A stretch of DNA of 64,000 nucleotides from Psychrobacter sp. MF31 (GCF_012847335.1 NZ_JABBDX010000001.1:124001-188000); one strand, 5' to 3'. Positions 45,344 through 54,459 are shown, numbered from the stretch's first letter. Made by a program: numbers and translations. The notes: generated from the sequence alone by a model not told the origin.

Positions 45344-46168
45344 ATGCAGCTTGCAATAGATGTTATAGATGCTTTTACCGATACCGTTTTTAAAGGCAAT
45401 CCGGCGGCGGTCATCATTACGGAGGATTGGCTAAGTGATGAGCTGATGCAGTCCATAGCTTTGGAAAATAATTTGTCGGAAACCGCCTTTTTGGTTAAAG
45501 ATGGGTCAGGTGAGAAAAATACTTACCACATTCGCTGGTTTTCACCGCTCACTGAGATTGATTTTTGTGGTCACGCAAACTTAGCCTCCGCTTTTGTTTT
45601 ATTTAATAAAAATCCTGAGTTAGCTAACATAAAATTTATTGCTAAAGCCGTTGGCGCGTTGACTATTGTGCGGCTTGACAATGGTAAAATTCAAATGGAT
45701 TTTCCCAATACTTGTCCTGAAAAAGTCGATGATATTCCGGCAGAACTTTTGGCAGGATTGTCGATCGCTCCCGTTGAGGTTTATTGCAATAAACAAGCTT
45801 ATTTTGTCATTTATGATAATGAAGCGGATGTGATAGCTGTACTTCGTGACAATGAGCAGCTAAAAGCACTTGCGCCTCGTGATGTCGTGGTCACCTGTCA
45901 AGCCGAATCAGCCGATGCTGATAAATCAAACCGTTACGATTTTATATCCCGCTATTTCTGGCCTGCCAATGGCGGTGATGAGGATGCGGTCACGGGATCG
46001 ATTCATACTGGACTTGCGCCATTTTGGGCAAATCGCCTTGGGAAAAATAACTTAGTTGCGTATCAAGCGTCATCTCGCGGCGGGATACTTGATTGCACTG
46101 TAGTTGGTGATCGTGTGTTTATTTTTGGTCATGCCGTTCAGTATTTGACCGGAACCATTTGCGTTTAG
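45344..46168 (+). CDS. PhzF family phenazine biosynthesis-like isomerase
   Basis: 274 residues, the usual size of the PhzF/YddE group, a diaminopimelate epimerase-like fold. Recognised parts are [17 protein letters not shown], the NNLSETAFL motif with the catalytic-type glutamate, [15 protein letters not shown], and the late [19 protein letters not shown]. There are no other phenazine genes, so it is a general isomerase of unknown substrate. A TATAAT at 45276-45281 may be its promoter. ynfA starts eight bases after its stop. Confidence 0.9.
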   Translation: MQLAIDVIDAFTDTVFKGNPAAVIITEDWLSDELMQSIALENNLSETAFLVKDGSGEKNTYHIRWFSPLTEIDFCGHANLASAFVLFNKNPELANIKFIAKAVGALTIVRLDNGKIQMDFPNTCPEKVDDIPAELLAGLSIAPVEVYCNKQAYFVIYDNEADVIAVLRDNEQLKALAPRDVVVTCQAESADADKSNRYDFISRYFWPANGGDEDAVTGSIHTGLAPFWANRLGKNNLVAYQASSRGGILDCTVVGDRVFIFGHAVQYLTGTICV

Positions 46169-46175
46169 GAGCAAA

Positions 46176-46511
46176 GTGTTGCTAGGACTAAAAACGCTGG
46201 CGCTGTTTGCGTTAACGGCACTCGCCGAAATTATTGGTTGTTATTTGCCATATCTTTGGCTAAAAGAGGGCAAATCGGTTTGGCTGCTAATTCCGGCAGG
46301 AGTTAGCTTGATGGCGTTTGTTTGGCTGTTGACCCTGCATCCGGCGGCAGCAGGCAGGGTTTACGCGGCTTATGGCGGCGTTTATGTAGCGATGGCGATA
46401 TTTTGGCTTTGGGCGATCGATGGCATTCGTCCAACGCCTTGGGACATCATCGGTGCAGGGGTAGCGCTGCTTGGTATGGCAATCATTATGCTAGCGCCGC
46501 GAGCTTCTTAA
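46176..46511 (+). CDS. ynfA: YnfA family small membrane protein
   Basis: About 111 residues, four predicted membrane helices, small multidrug resistance-like fold. The conserved parts [37 protein letters not shown] and [18 protein letters not shown] match E. coli YnfA. The start is GTG at 46176 or the next codon, TTG at 46179; AGGAG (46167-46171) overlaps the PhzF stop, so the TTG has the better spacing. Probably co-transcribed with the PhzF gene. Role as an exporter is reported for YnfA but substrates are uncertain. Confidence 0.9.
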   Translation: MLLGLKTLALFALTALAEIIGCYLPYLWLKEGKSVWLLIPAGVSLMAFVWLLTLHPAAAGRVYAAYGGVYVAMAIFWLWAIDGIRPTPWDIIGAGVALLGMAIIMLAPRAS

Positions 46512-46628
46512 CAATAGCGGTCATAACTACTTGCTTACGAAGCGCCTTTGATTTGCTATAATGAGCAATTGGCTGAAACTTTAATCTTGTTGCGATGTTT
46601 CAGCGCCTACTTTTTAAGCTAACTTATT

Positions 46629-47252
46629 ATGCGAATACGAAAACTTTTTAAATTTGAAAACGCCCATATCGTCCGCAACTGTAGCTCTGAGCGCTGCAAG
46701 CATTCCATTCATGGTCACAGCTATCAAATTGAGCTGATTTTAGAGGCGAACCGCTTAGACCACGGTCAGATGGTTTATGACTTTGGCTTGCTTAAATCCT
46801 CAATTAAAGATTTGATTGACAGCTTTGACCATGCCATTTGCTTTTGGAATCAAGACGATCCTGAATATATTGCCGCTTGCAAAAAATTTAGCGCGCGCTG
46901 GATTTCGCTGCCGGTATCGCCGTCAGCTGAGCAGTTTTCCCGAGTTATCTTTTTTTGGGCGCGTGAGATTTTAAAGCAAACGCAAATGCAAAACGGCGAG
47001 GCAGACGTTAAAGTTTACTCGGTCATCGCTCACGAAACGGCGACCGGCTACGCTCAGTGCTTTAATGAGGACGTGGATAATGCGCAAATGGGAAAGCTTA
47101 ATTTAGAAGATTTTGAATTTAGCCCGCAAGTTTGCGCCGAATGGGGCGACCCCGAGCTTTACCAAAAATTGATCAATGGCGAGCGCTTCGTTAACCCAAC
47201 CGTTAGCATTCAAGTTGCTGTTGATAAAAAAGGTGAGCTTGATGGCAAATAA
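46629..47252 (+). CDS. queD: 6-carboxytetrahydropterin synthase-like protein (QueD/PTPS family)
   Basis: QueD converts dihydroneopterin triphosphate to carboxytetrahydropterin in queuosine synthesis. This protein has the zinc histidines in FENAH (His13) and SIHGHSY (His28, His30), plus MVYDFGLLK and DSFDHAICFW. The catalytic cysteine would be Cys23, four residues before HGH rather than three as in E. coli. At 207 residues it is much longer than the usual 120; the extra part is C-terminal. No other queuosine genes are near. Its end overlaps the tsaE start by 11 bases. Function is probable, not certain. Confidence 0.8.
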   Translation: MRIRKLFKFENAHIVRNCSSERCKHSIHGHSYQIELILEANRLDHGQMVYDFGLLKSSIKDLIDSFDHAICFWNQDDPEYIAACKKFSARWISLPVSPSAEQFSRVIFFWAREILKQTQMQNGEADVKVYSVIAHETATGYAQCFNEDVDNAQMGKLNLEDFEFSPQVCAEWGDPELYQKLINGERFVNPTVSIQVAVDKKGELDGK

Positions 47253-47769
47253 CGACAATATTGCCAACAGCGCCAATTTTCAAGCCATAACGCTAAACTC
47301 TGAAGCGGATACCAAACGTTTAGCCGAAAAGTTAGCCGTCATGGGACTTGAAGGCAGCGTTTGGCTGTCTGGCGATTTGGGCGCAGGAAAAACCACCTTA
47401 ACGCGCTATTGGCTGCAAGCTTTGGGTCATCAAGGCGCGATTAAAAGCCCAACTTATACTTTGGTTGAGCCGTACCAAATTAAGCAAAGTGACGGCTCAA
47501 AATTGCCGGTTTATCATGCCGATTTGTACCGCTTGCAAGATCCTGAGGAGTTGTCTTTTATCGGCTTTGAGGAGTATCTTGATGAGTCAAACGCGCTAAT
47601 TATCATTGAATGGGCAAGCCGCGCTGATAACTATTTGCCGCCGCCGGTATTATTTATCGATCTCATTAAAGGCGACAATTTAGCAAATAAAGAATCGCGT
47701 CAAGCGCTCTTGCGATTGTCCAAAGTTGGTCAAGCATTTGGCTTTAATTTGACGGCGCTAAATGATTAA
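47242..47769 (+). CDS. tsaE: tRNA threonylcarbamoyladenosine biosynthesis protein TsaE
   Basis: ATPase that works with TsaB and TsaD to make t6A37 in tRNAs. Walker A GDLGAGKTTLTRYWL lies near residue 48, then IKSPTYTLVEPY, YHADLYRL and IIEWASR, the order typical of TsaE. About 175 residues, slightly longer than the usual 150. The start ATG at 47242 is inside the end of the queD-like gene, with AAGGTGAG ahead of it. mutL follows after 33 bases, then miaA; the tsaE-mutL-miaA-hfq order is common in gammaproteobacteria (often with an amidase gene, missing here). Confidence 0.93.
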   Translation: MANNDNIANSANFQAITLNSEADTKRLAEKLAVMGLEGSVWLSGDLGAGKTTLTRYWLQALGHQGAIKSPTYTLVEPYQIKQSDGSKLPVYHADLYRLQDPEELSFIGFEEYLDESNALIIIEWASRADNYLPPPVLFIDLIKGDNLANKESRQALLRLSKVGQAFGFNLTALND

Positions 47770-47802
47770 GAACTGAACGATTAAATGTTGTTATTTTAAC
47801 TG

Positions 47803-49413
47803 ATGCCAAATTTTGAACATTCTTCTCAAAGTCAGCCTCGAATTAAAAAACTCTCCCCGCTGCTGATTAACCAATTAGCCGCGGGCGAGGTCGTCACGCG
47901 ACCTGCTGCTGTGGTCAAAGAGCTGCTTGAAAACGCCATTGATGCGGGCGCGACCAAGATTGAGGTTAGCATTACCCAAGGCGGCATGGGGCAGATTTCG
48001 GTCGCGGACAATGGATCAGGAATTTTACCGGATGACATGGCGATGGCAATTACTCGCCACGCGACCAGTAAAGTTGCGGACGTTGCTAACTTGCAAGGCA
48101 TAAATACGCTAGGCTTTCGCGGGGAAGCTCTAGCAGCAATCGCTGCGGTATCAAGGCTTGAGTTAATAAGCTCGGCAGATAACAGCGGTGTTGGTCGCAA
48201 AATCAGCGTGGCAGGGGTGCTAAGTGACTCACCAACTTTAACGCCGATCGTTCATCCAAAGGGCACTTGCGTTATTGTTAAAGACTTATATTTTAACGTT
48301 CCTGCGCGTCGCGGCAATTTAAAATCGATTGTCACTGAGTTTTCTTATATTGAAGCCATTGTTCGCGATGTGGCACTTGTGGCAGCCGATGTTCAGTTAA
48401 CGCTCACTCATGATCAAAAGCTGCGGTTAAGTTTACCTGCGGTCGGTGAAAATTGCCAAAAATTGCCGTTATCGCGACTTGAGCAAGCCCTTAGCGTTAA
48501 TCTTGAGTCGATCGCCAAACCGATTTTTGTGGATCTATCGCATTTAATCCAAAGTGCTATGAATAGTAGTCAGCATACTTTGTCAAATCATGACAGTAAC
48601 GCCAGTATTGAAGGTTGGTTGTTGCCGCAGCCCTCAAATGAAACGATGCCGAAGCTGATTTATGTCAACGGTCGCTTGATTAAAGATCAAGTGATTAGTA
48701 GTGAGCTGCAAAAAATTGCTCAGCGTTTGTTGCCCTCAGGATTGGGATTTGCGCTGTATTTTACCTTGCCAAATGACTGGATAAATATCAACGTTCATCC
48801 GGCAAAGCAGCGTATCAAAATCAGCCCGCTTGCCAATATTTTGGCGCATTTACGGCATAATGTTGAGCTGATTTTAAAGCCAATTCAGGTTCAAGAAGCT
48901 AATCATTCTGAGCAAAGTTATCCAGTTAATTCTAAAAGTTTGGGTAACCATAAAACGGCAACCAATTATCAAACTTATGATCGCCGAGTTTTGCCCATGG
49001 CTACAAATTCGCGCCAAGTTCAAGCACCAAAGCAATCGTATCAAGTCAATCCTGAAAATTCAAAACCGTTGTCTGACCATGTTGAAAATCATCCTAGTAA
49101 GATTACTCAAAATTTAACCGTACCGAAATGTTTAGCGATCATTCAAACTTTACCTAAGAATATTGATAGCATAAAAGTTACCGCACCGCTGCCATGGCTG
49201 CTGATTCAAGCCGGCGAGCAATTTTTATTAATGAGCGTTAAAGACAAACAAATTTTTGCTGAACATCAATATAGTTTAAATGAGATTAATCAAAAATTTT
49301 GCCAAGAAAATTTGCAAGCGTTAACCGAAAATTTATTAAATCAAGCATTCGTAATTTTGACAGCAGATGAATTAATCAATTTAATGCTAACTGCGCCACT
49401 TTTAACTAAATAA
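47803..49413 (+). CDS. mutL: DNA mismatch repair protein MutL (short C-terminal domain)
   Basis: Couples mismatch recognition by MutS to strand removal. The N-terminal GHKL ATPase is intact: INQLAAGEVVTRPAAVVKEL, ENAIDAGATKIEV, DNGSGI and TLGFRGEALAAIAAV, followed by the FNVPARRGNLK and VNVHPAK-like (INVHPAKQRIK) segments to about residue 330. A polar linker follows to about 430. The C-terminal dimerisation domain is only about 105 residues, against about 180 in E. coli. It keeps a PWLLIQAGEQFLLMSV strand pair but lacks the second half. The gene ends cleanly 14 bases before miaA. No clear ribosome-binding site. Confidence 0.92.
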   Translation: MPNFEHSSQSQPRIKKLSPLLINQLAAGEVVTRPAAVVKELLENAIDAGATKIEVSITQGGMGQISVADNGSGILPDDMAMAITRHATSKVADVANLQGINTLGFRGEALAAIAAVSRLELISSADNSGVGRKISVAGVLSDSPTLTPIVHPKGTCVIVKDLYFNVPARRGNLKSIVTEFSYIEAIVRDVALVAADVQLTLTHDQKLRLSLPAVGENCQKLPLSRLEQALSVNLESIAKPIFVDLSHLIQSAMNSSQHTLSNHDSNASIEGWLLPQPSNETMPKLIYVNGRLIKDQVISSELQKIAQRLLPSGLGFALYFTLPNDWININVHPAKQRIKISPLANILAHLRHNVELILKPIQVQEANHSEQSYPVNSKSLGNHKTATNYQTYDRRVLPMATNSRQVQAPKQSYQVNPENSKPLSDHVENHPSKITQNLTVPKCLAIIQTLPKNIDSIKVTAPLPWLLIQAGEQFLLMSVKDKQIFAEHQYSLNEINQKFCQENLQALTENLLNQAFVILTADELINLMLTAPLLTK

Positions 49414-49427
49414 ATCAATTGAGCCTC

Positions 49428-50579
49428 ATGAATAAAACCTTGCCTAGCCGTCTTAATAACAGCAGCCTTAATGATCATAGCGTGGTTTGTTTGATGGCGC
49501 CAACCGCAAGCGGCAAAACGGCGCTGGCTTATGAGCTTTTTGATACTGGCAGATTTGAGCTGATTTCGGTAGATTCCGCGCTCATTTATCAAGATATGGA
49601 TATTGGTACGGCAAAACCAACCAAGGTCGAGCTTGAGCGCTATCCGCATCATTTGGTTGATATCATTGACCCGACCCAAAGCTACAGCGTTGCGCAATTT
49701 GTTCAAGATGTCGGCGTTTTGATTGATCAAATTCACCAAAATGGCAAAATCCCGCTATTGGTTGGCGGTACCATGATGTATTTTATGGCGCTGATTGATG
49801 GCATTTCTGCCGTTCCAGATAGCGATGATGCAGTTCGCAACCATGTCGAAGCTTGGCGGCAGGTTGAGGGCATCGGCGCGCTTTACGACTATTTAGCACA
49901 GGTTGACCCCTTCACGCATCAACGGCTCAAACCAAACGACACTCAGCGAATCACCCGTGCCGTTGAAGTTTATTTACAAACCAAAACGCCAATAAGCAAT
50001 TGGCAAGAGATGCCCAAATCTGCCTTGTCGCAAAACCCCGATCAGGATTGGCATGCGTTAGGGATTTTTCCTGACCGCGCTTGGCTTCATGATCGCATTC
50101 AACTGCGTCTTGATATCATGTGGCAAGATGGCTTGATTGATGAGGTCATAAGGCTGCTTGAGCGCTATCCGCTAACCCCAAACATGCCGTCGATGCGAGC
50201 GGTCGGTTATCGGCAAGTCCTTGAATATTTAGTTGCTATTCATCATCCGGTTCTTGAGTTGCCACATTTGGACAAAACGCTATTTTATCAAGCCTTTGAT
50301 GACCAAAATTTAGATTTTGATTTGAAAAAAAATCATTCAAAACTTTTTCAAAAAAATCAAGCGTTATTGTCCGAAAAAGACCTTCAAAACGCCGTTGCTT
50401 GTCATCAAATGCAAAATAAGGCATTATATGCGACAAGACAATTGGCAAAACGGCAGTTCACTTGGCTGCGAAAGCTGGCAAAATTGCAAAATCTTGATTC
50501 TAAGCCGTCGTTGTCACCAAAAACGGTCAAGATTCAATCATTTGAAGATATGGCATTGACAAAATCTTATTTGTGTTAA
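49428..50579 (+). CDS. miaA: tRNA dimethylallyltransferase MiaA with an insertion
   Basis: It adds an isopentenyl group to A37 of tRNAs reading UNN codons. The P-loop is MAPTASGKT near residue 23; SVDSALIYQDMDIGTAKP, PLLVGGTMMYF, RITRAVEVY and AVGYRQVLEYL follow. Between GYRQ and ATRQLAKRQFTWLR there are 71 residues, against about 20 in E. coli MiaA, so some 50 residues are inserted (about 50220-50430). The protein is about 383 residues rather than about 316. The inserted part is polar with an FDLKKNHSKLFQKNQ stretch. hfq follows in the usual order. Confidence 0.94.
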   Translation: MNKTLPSRLNNSSLNDHSVVCLMAPTASGKTALAYELFDTGRFELISVDSALIYQDMDIGTAKPTKVELERYPHHLVDIIDPTQSYSVAQFVQDVGVLIDQIHQNGKIPLLVGGTMMYFMALIDGISAVPDSDDAVRNHVEAWRQVEGIGALYDYLAQVDPFTHQRLKPNDTQRITRAVEVYLQTKTPISNWQEMPKSALSQNPDQDWHALGIFPDRAWLHDRIQLRLDIMWQDGLIDEVIRLLERYPLTPNMPSMRAVGYRQVLEYLVAIHHPVLELPHLDKTLFYQAFDDQNLDFDLKKNHSKLFQKNQALLSEKDLQNAVACHQMQNKALYATRQLAKRQFTWLRKLAKLQNLDSKPSLSPKTVKIQSFEDMALTKSYLC

Positions 50580-50914
50580 TTTGAGGAAGGTTAACTTAAG
50601 AAATAATAACAATAATGACCATAAACTTACATTGTGTTTATAGGGCTAGGTCACGATATTATGAGAGTAAATATTGAAAAGCTGTAATTTACGTTAGCGA
50701 TTACTTTTAATAATAACTATAGAAACAAGCAGTTAGTCAATGATTTACAATAATAAGGCAGTAAGATACGACCGTTATCGTTTTTAAGAAATTGCAGTAA
50801 ACTTCTTGCTTTTTTTAATCCGACGACGTTTTTAAACTGCTAGGCATTATAATTGCGATATTATTATAATAACGAACCTTTAACTATAACGATATTTTAT
50901 TTAGGAGCGCTCCC
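50580..50914. other. Non-coding region before hfq
   Basis: 335 bases, AT-rich. It holds two TATAAT boxes close to hfq and a long upstream stretch with no ORF that has a ribosome-binding site and no strong hairpin. This is a longer miaA-hfq gap than is common. Confidence 0.55.
50841..50870 (+). promoter_or_regulatory. hfq promoter region with two -10 boxes
   Basis: TATAAT occurs at 50848-50853 and again at 50865-50870. TAGGCA (50841-50846) is an 18-base-spaced -35 for the second. The starts would be 40-55 bases before the ATG, with a TTTAGGAGCG ribosome-binding site. Confidence 0.5.
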
Positions 50915-51442
50915 ATGTCAAAAGGACAAACATTACAAGACCCCTTTTTGAATTCTCTTCGAAAAGATCGCATCCCCGTATCAATTTTTTTAGTCAACGG
51001 TATTAAGCTTCAAGGTCAGATCGAATCGTTTGATCAGTACGTTGTTCTTCTTAAAAATACTGTCAGCCAAATGGTGTATAAGCACGCCATCTCAACGGTA
51101 GTGCCAGCTCGCAATCCGCGTGGTAGTGGTCAGCCAACAGGTGGCATGTCTTCACAAGGGATCAGCGGCGGCTATCAAGGCGGTATGGGCGGCGGCTTTG
51201 ACAATCGCTCTTCAGGATTTGAAGACCGCAGCTTCACCTCTAATCGTAGCGGCTTTAACCGTAGCGGCTTTGGCAGTAATGATCGCGGGTTTGATCGCGG
51301 CGGCTTTGGTAGCGATCGCAGCTTTGATCGTGGCGGCTTTGGCAACAATGATCGCGGCTTTGAAAATTCAGAAAACTCTGGCTTTGATAACGGCGGCAAT
51401 TCAGATTTTGACAACAACTTTGATAACAATAACAACAACTGA
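50915..51442 (+). CDS. hfq: RNA chaperone Hfq with long Gly/Asn-rich tail
   Basis: Hexameric Sm-like protein that pairs small RNAs with mRNAs. Residues 1-68 are a normal Sm core: [37 protein letters not shown] and the KHAISTVVP end. The remaining 107 residues form a disordered tail with repeated GF-x-RGGFG / SGFNRSGFG / NDRGF units, then a Gly/Asp/Asn end finishing in five asparagines. Such tails are known in Moraxellaceae; E. coli Hfq is 102 residues. The ribosome-binding site is strong. A terminator-like hairpin lies downstream. Confidence 0.95.
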   Translation: MSKGQTLQDPFLNSLRKDRIPVSIFLVNGIKLQGQIESFDQYVVLLKNTVSQMVYKHAISTVVPARNPRGSGQPTGGMSSQGISGGYQGGMGGGFDNRSSGFEDRSFTSNRSGFNRSGFGSNDRGFDRGGFGSDRSFDRGGFGNNDRGFENSENSGFDNGGNSDFDNNFDNNNNN

Positions 51443-51487
51443 TGTGAAGCAGGCTTGATATCAGGGGTATTCGTTAACAATTAAGAT

Positions 51488-51521
51488 AGGAAACCTGCTG
51501 ATAAGTGGGTTTTTTTTATAA
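51488..51521 (+). terminator. Intrinsic terminator after hfq
   Basis: AAACCT pairs with GGGTTT (one U-G pair) around a loop, followed by a run of eight T. The stem is short, but the T-run is long. CCTGCT inside it could instead pair with AGCAGG just after the hfq stop. Confidence 0.6.
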
Positions 51522-51620
51522 AAAAATAAAGTGATGATTCAAATATTGATTTTTTAAAAGTCATATCAATTTATCCTTTGATAACTTTTGACATTAAAAT
51601 AAAAGCAGCGAGCCTAAGTA

Positions 51621-52634
51621 ATGACTTTAGCCCAAGAACTTCCCAAAAAAACCTTAAATGCAATGAGTGCTGAGCAATTCATCACAGCAGCTGTTGACGC
51701 GATTCATACGGAAAAGCTTGCCCTTGACTTGGTTGTTGAGCAAATTGATGAGCGTTTTGCTACGGCTTGTGACATTATCTTGGCGTGCCAAGGTCGGGTG
51801 GTGGTCACCGGAATGGGAAAATCAGGGCTGGTCGGTCGCAAAATTGCGGCAACGTTTGCGTCAACAGGAACGCCATCGTTCTTTATGCATCCGGGGGAAG
51901 CGGGTCACGGTGATTTAGGGATGCTTGTTCAAGGCGACGTTCTGCTTGCGATTTCAAACTCCGGCGAGTCCGATGAAATCAAAACCTTACTTCCGGTTAT
52001 TAAACGCTTACAAATTCCGCTGATTAGCATCAGCCGCGACAAGCGCGGGATGTTGCCAAAGTCGGCAGATATTGCGCTTACCTTAGGTCATTCGCAAGAG
52101 GCTTGCCCGCTTAACCTTGCGCCAACGTCAAGCACAACGGCAACACTGGCGCTTGGTGATGCCTTAGCAGTTGCTTTGGTTCACGCGCGCAATTTTACCT
52201 CTGAGGATTTTGCCTTGTCGCATCCGGCAGGGGCGCTTGGTCGCAAACTGTTAACGCGCGTTGAAGATTTGATGCATTCAAGCGCTGAGGAGTTGCCCAA
52301 AGTTTTGCAAACTGCGCCGCTTCATGACGCGCTATTTACCATGACGCATGGCAGGCTTGGGATGACCGTGGTGGTCGATGAGAACGACAAAGTGGTCGGC
52401 GTGTTTACCGATGGTGACTTGCGCCGAAGCCTTGAGCGCGGGGTGACGCTGACCACAACCATGAGCAGTATCATGACTACCAACCCGCGCGCGATTCATA
52501 AAACCATGCGCGCCTCAGATGCTTTAAGCTTAATGAATGAAAATGCGATCAGTCAGCTGTTAATTATGGATGATAGCCATCATCTTGAAGCTATTATTAC
52601 CGTTCACGATTTATTAAAAGCGGGCGTTGCTTAA
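51621..52634 (+). CDS. kdsD: Arabinose-5-phosphate isomerase
   Basis: It converts ribulose-5-phosphate to arabinose-5-phosphate, the first step of Kdo synthesis. 337 residues. The SIS domain has TGMGKSGLVGRKIAATFAST, FMHPGEAGHGDLGM and ISNSGESDEIKTLLPVIKR, read in parts. Two CBS domains occupy about residues 215-335. TSSTTATLALGDALAVAL is typical. First gene of the kdsD-kdsC-lptC-lptA-lptB cluster. No ribosome-binding site is obvious beyond GCGAGCC. Cytoplasmic. Confidence 0.96.
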   Translation: MTLAQELPKKTLNAMSAEQFITAAVDAIHTEKLALDLVVEQIDERFATACDIILACQGRVVVTGMGKSGLVGRKIAATFASTGTPSFFMHPGEAGHGDLGMLVQGDVLLAISNSGESDEIKTLLPVIKRLQIPLISISRDKRGMLPKSADIALTLGHSQEACPLNLAPTSSTTATLALGDALAVALVHARNFTSEDFALSHPAGALGRKLLTRVEDLMHSSAEELPKVLQTAPLHDALFTMTHGRLGMTVVVDENDKVVGVFTDGDLRRSLERGVTLTTTMSSIMTTNPRAIHKTMRASDALSLMNENAISQLLIMDDSHHLEAIITVHDLLKAGVA

Positions 52635-52690
52635 GCCTTATATTTGGGGTTTAAATAATTTTAAACTGATCAATCATAATGAGAAAAATC

Positions 52691-53227
52691 ATGCAAGATT
52701 TGATAAAAAAAGCCGGTCAGGTCAAGCTATTGGCTTTAGATGTTGATGGTATTTTGGCAGATGGTCAGATTATTTATGACGCCAATGGGGTTGAAACCAA
52801 AGCTTTTTTTGTTCAAGATGGCGTTGGGATTAAAGCATTGGCAAAATATGGCATTTTAACGGCGATCATTACGGGTCGTGACAGCCCCATGGTACAAAAG
52901 CGCGCGACTGAGCTTGGCATTGATTTTATCATTCAAGGTCGTGATGATAAATTTATTGCGCTCAAAGAGCTGCTATCAACGCTTGATTTGAGCCTTGCAG
53001 ATTGTGCTTATATGGGCGATGATTTGCCAGATATTAAAGCCATGCAGTCGGTCGGCTTTGCCCCAACAGTACCAAACGCCCATCAAGAAGTCATCAAGCG
53101 CTGCGATATGGTGACCACCAAAGCAGGTGGCTTTGGGGCGGTTCGCGAAGTTTGCGATTTAATTTTAAAAGGTCATGGTCATTATCAAGACTTTATCGCT
53201 CAGTTTACCCTTGATGAGCCTATTTAG
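52691..53227 (+). CDS. kdsC: 3-deoxy-D-manno-octulosonate 8-phosphate phosphatase
   Basis: HAD-family phosphatase that releases Kdo from Kdo-8-phosphate. The nucleophile motif is LALDVDGILADG; IITGRDSPMVQKRATELGI, the lysine in GRDDKFIAL and YMGDDLPDIKAM complete the HAD set. It has no cap domain, as in KdsC tetramers. About 178 residues. ATG at 52691 has GAGA ahead; an in-frame ATG at 52679 adds four residues. It sits 56 bases after kdsD and 11 before lptC, so it belongs to the same operon. Confidence 0.95.
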   Translation: MQDLIKKAGQVKLLALDVDGILADGQIIYDANGVETKAFFVQDGVGIKALAKYGILTAIITGRDSPMVQKRATELGIDFIIQGRDDKFIALKELLSTLDLSLADCAYMGDDLPDIKAMQSVGFAPTVPNAHQEVIKRCDMVTTKAGGFGAVREVCDLILKGHGHYQDFIAQFTLDEPI

Positions 53228-53238
53228 GATGCGGTTTT

Positions 53239-53826
53239 GTGAATAATACCCGAATTTTAATCTTTTTGGCGCTCGTTATTGCTGGGATTGCCGGTTGGTT
53301 TTTTCACAAACATGGCGAAATTGCCCCGCCGGTGAATATTGAACCTTCTGAAGTGGATTATGAAGCGACCGATATTAAAGCGGTTCAGACCAACGAAGCT
53401 GGCGAGACGGAGTATGAGCTGAATGCTGACGCCATCTCGCACAATCCAAAAACCAATCAAGACGAGATGTCGGGAATCACAATGAATTGGGAGCCGTCTG
53501 CCACTCAGCGCTACCAGATTCAAGCGGGAACTGCTGCTATCAATCAGCAATCTGGCGATTTAAAATTATCCGGCGGCTTTGTGCTCACAAGTCAAGACAA
53601 ATCAGGGCAAGCAAACAGTGAGCCAATAAAGGTGAGCGGTGCTGAACTTAAAGGCAATACCAAATCGCGCCAAGTGTTCAGTGATCAACCGGTCAAAGTG
53701 GAGCAGGGGATGAACCGCTTTGAAGCTGCCAGTATGAAGGCAAATTTAGAAACTGGTGATTATGAGTTTGGCAACATTGCGGTCACGTTTACGCCGTCTA
53801 AACGCCAAGATAAAGCTTTGTTTTAA
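53239..53826 (+). CDS. lptC: LPS export ABC transporter periplasmic protein LptC
   Basis: Inner-membrane-anchored bridge that hands lipopolysaccharide from LptB2FG to LptA. 195 residues with one N-terminal helix (ILIFLALVIAGIAGWFF) and a periplasmic beta-jellyroll with DYEATDIKAVQTNEAGETEY, read in parts. The start codon is GTG, with AGGA upstream at the kdsC stop. Sequence is weakly conserved in this family; position between kdsC and lptA makes the call firm. Confidence 0.9.
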   Translation: MNNTRILIFLALVIAGIAGWFFHKHGEIAPPVNIEPSEVDYEATDIKAVQTNEAGETEYELNADAISHNPKTNQDEMSGITMNWEPSATQRYQIQAGTAAINQQSGDLKLSGGFVLTSQDKSGQANSEPIKVSGAELKGNTKSRQVFSDQPVKVEQGMNRFEAASMKANLETGDYEFGNIAVTFTPSKRQDKALF

Positions 53827-53895
53827 TACCGTCGCGCTGATTTGCTGTTATGATAACCACTCAGCTGCCGATTATTTTATGTTGAGACGCCATTA

Positions 53896-54459
53896 ATGAC
53901 ATTATCTTATTTTTCTTGCTCTACCAAACGCCATTTTCAAGCCGCTTTGCCGGTAAGTAAAGCGCTATCGACCGTTTTGCTCTTAAGCTTGCCGATATTT
54001 AGCCACGCTTTGCCGTCGGATGCCAACCAGCCGATCAAATTGCTTGCAGATAAAGCCACTTATAGCGAGCGCACGGGAATTACCAGCTATTCAGGAAGCG
54101 TGGTCATCACCCAAGGAACGCTAAAACTGACGGCAGATAACATCACGGTTAATTTGTCGCCAAGCCGAAGCATCAATTCAGCGGTTGCAACAGGTCGCCC
54201 TGCAACCATGCAGCAAGTGGTCACTCAAGAAAAAGGGCTGGCTAAAGGTCAAGCAAACACCATTGATTATAATGCGGTGACCGGAATTATTACCTTAACG
54301 GGTAATGCCAGATTGGTACAAAATGGCGCAAGCTTTGCCGGAAATGTGATTCGCTATAGCTTAAAAGCGGGCGATGTTGAAGCAACCGCAGGGGGCAATC
54401 AGCGTGTTGAATTGGTATTCCCGCCTAACAACAATACCAATCAGCGCAGTATTCGCTAG
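53896..54459 (+). CDS. lptA: Lipopolysaccharide transport periplasmic protein LptA
   Basis: Periplasmic beta-jellyroll protein forming the LPS bridge to LptD. 187 residues with a signal peptide ending at SHA. The OstA-type domain shows PIKLLADKATYSERTGITSY, then GSVVITQGTLKLTADNITVN and the TIDYNAVTGIITLTGNARLV strand, each a repeat of the fold. It lies between lptC and lptB. A weak ribosome-binding site (GAGACG) precedes the ATG. Confidence 0.93.
   Translation: MTLSYFSCSTKRHFQAALPVSKALSTVLLLSLPIFSHALPSDANQPIKLLADKATYSERTGITSYSGSVVITQGTLKLTADNITVNLSPSRSINSAVATGRPATMQQVVTQEKGLAKGQANTIDYNAVTGIITLTGNARLVQNGASFAGNVIRYSLKAGDVEATAGGNQRVELVFPPNNNTNQRSIR

Noticed and set aside
49341-49739. 132-residue minus-strand frame over the mutL-miaA junction
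   Set aside because: It is a shadow of two well-identified genes on the other strand.
51240-51370. Short repeats resembling a CRISPR array
   Set aside because: They are in frame within hfq and code for the RGGFG-type tail; there are no equal spacers.
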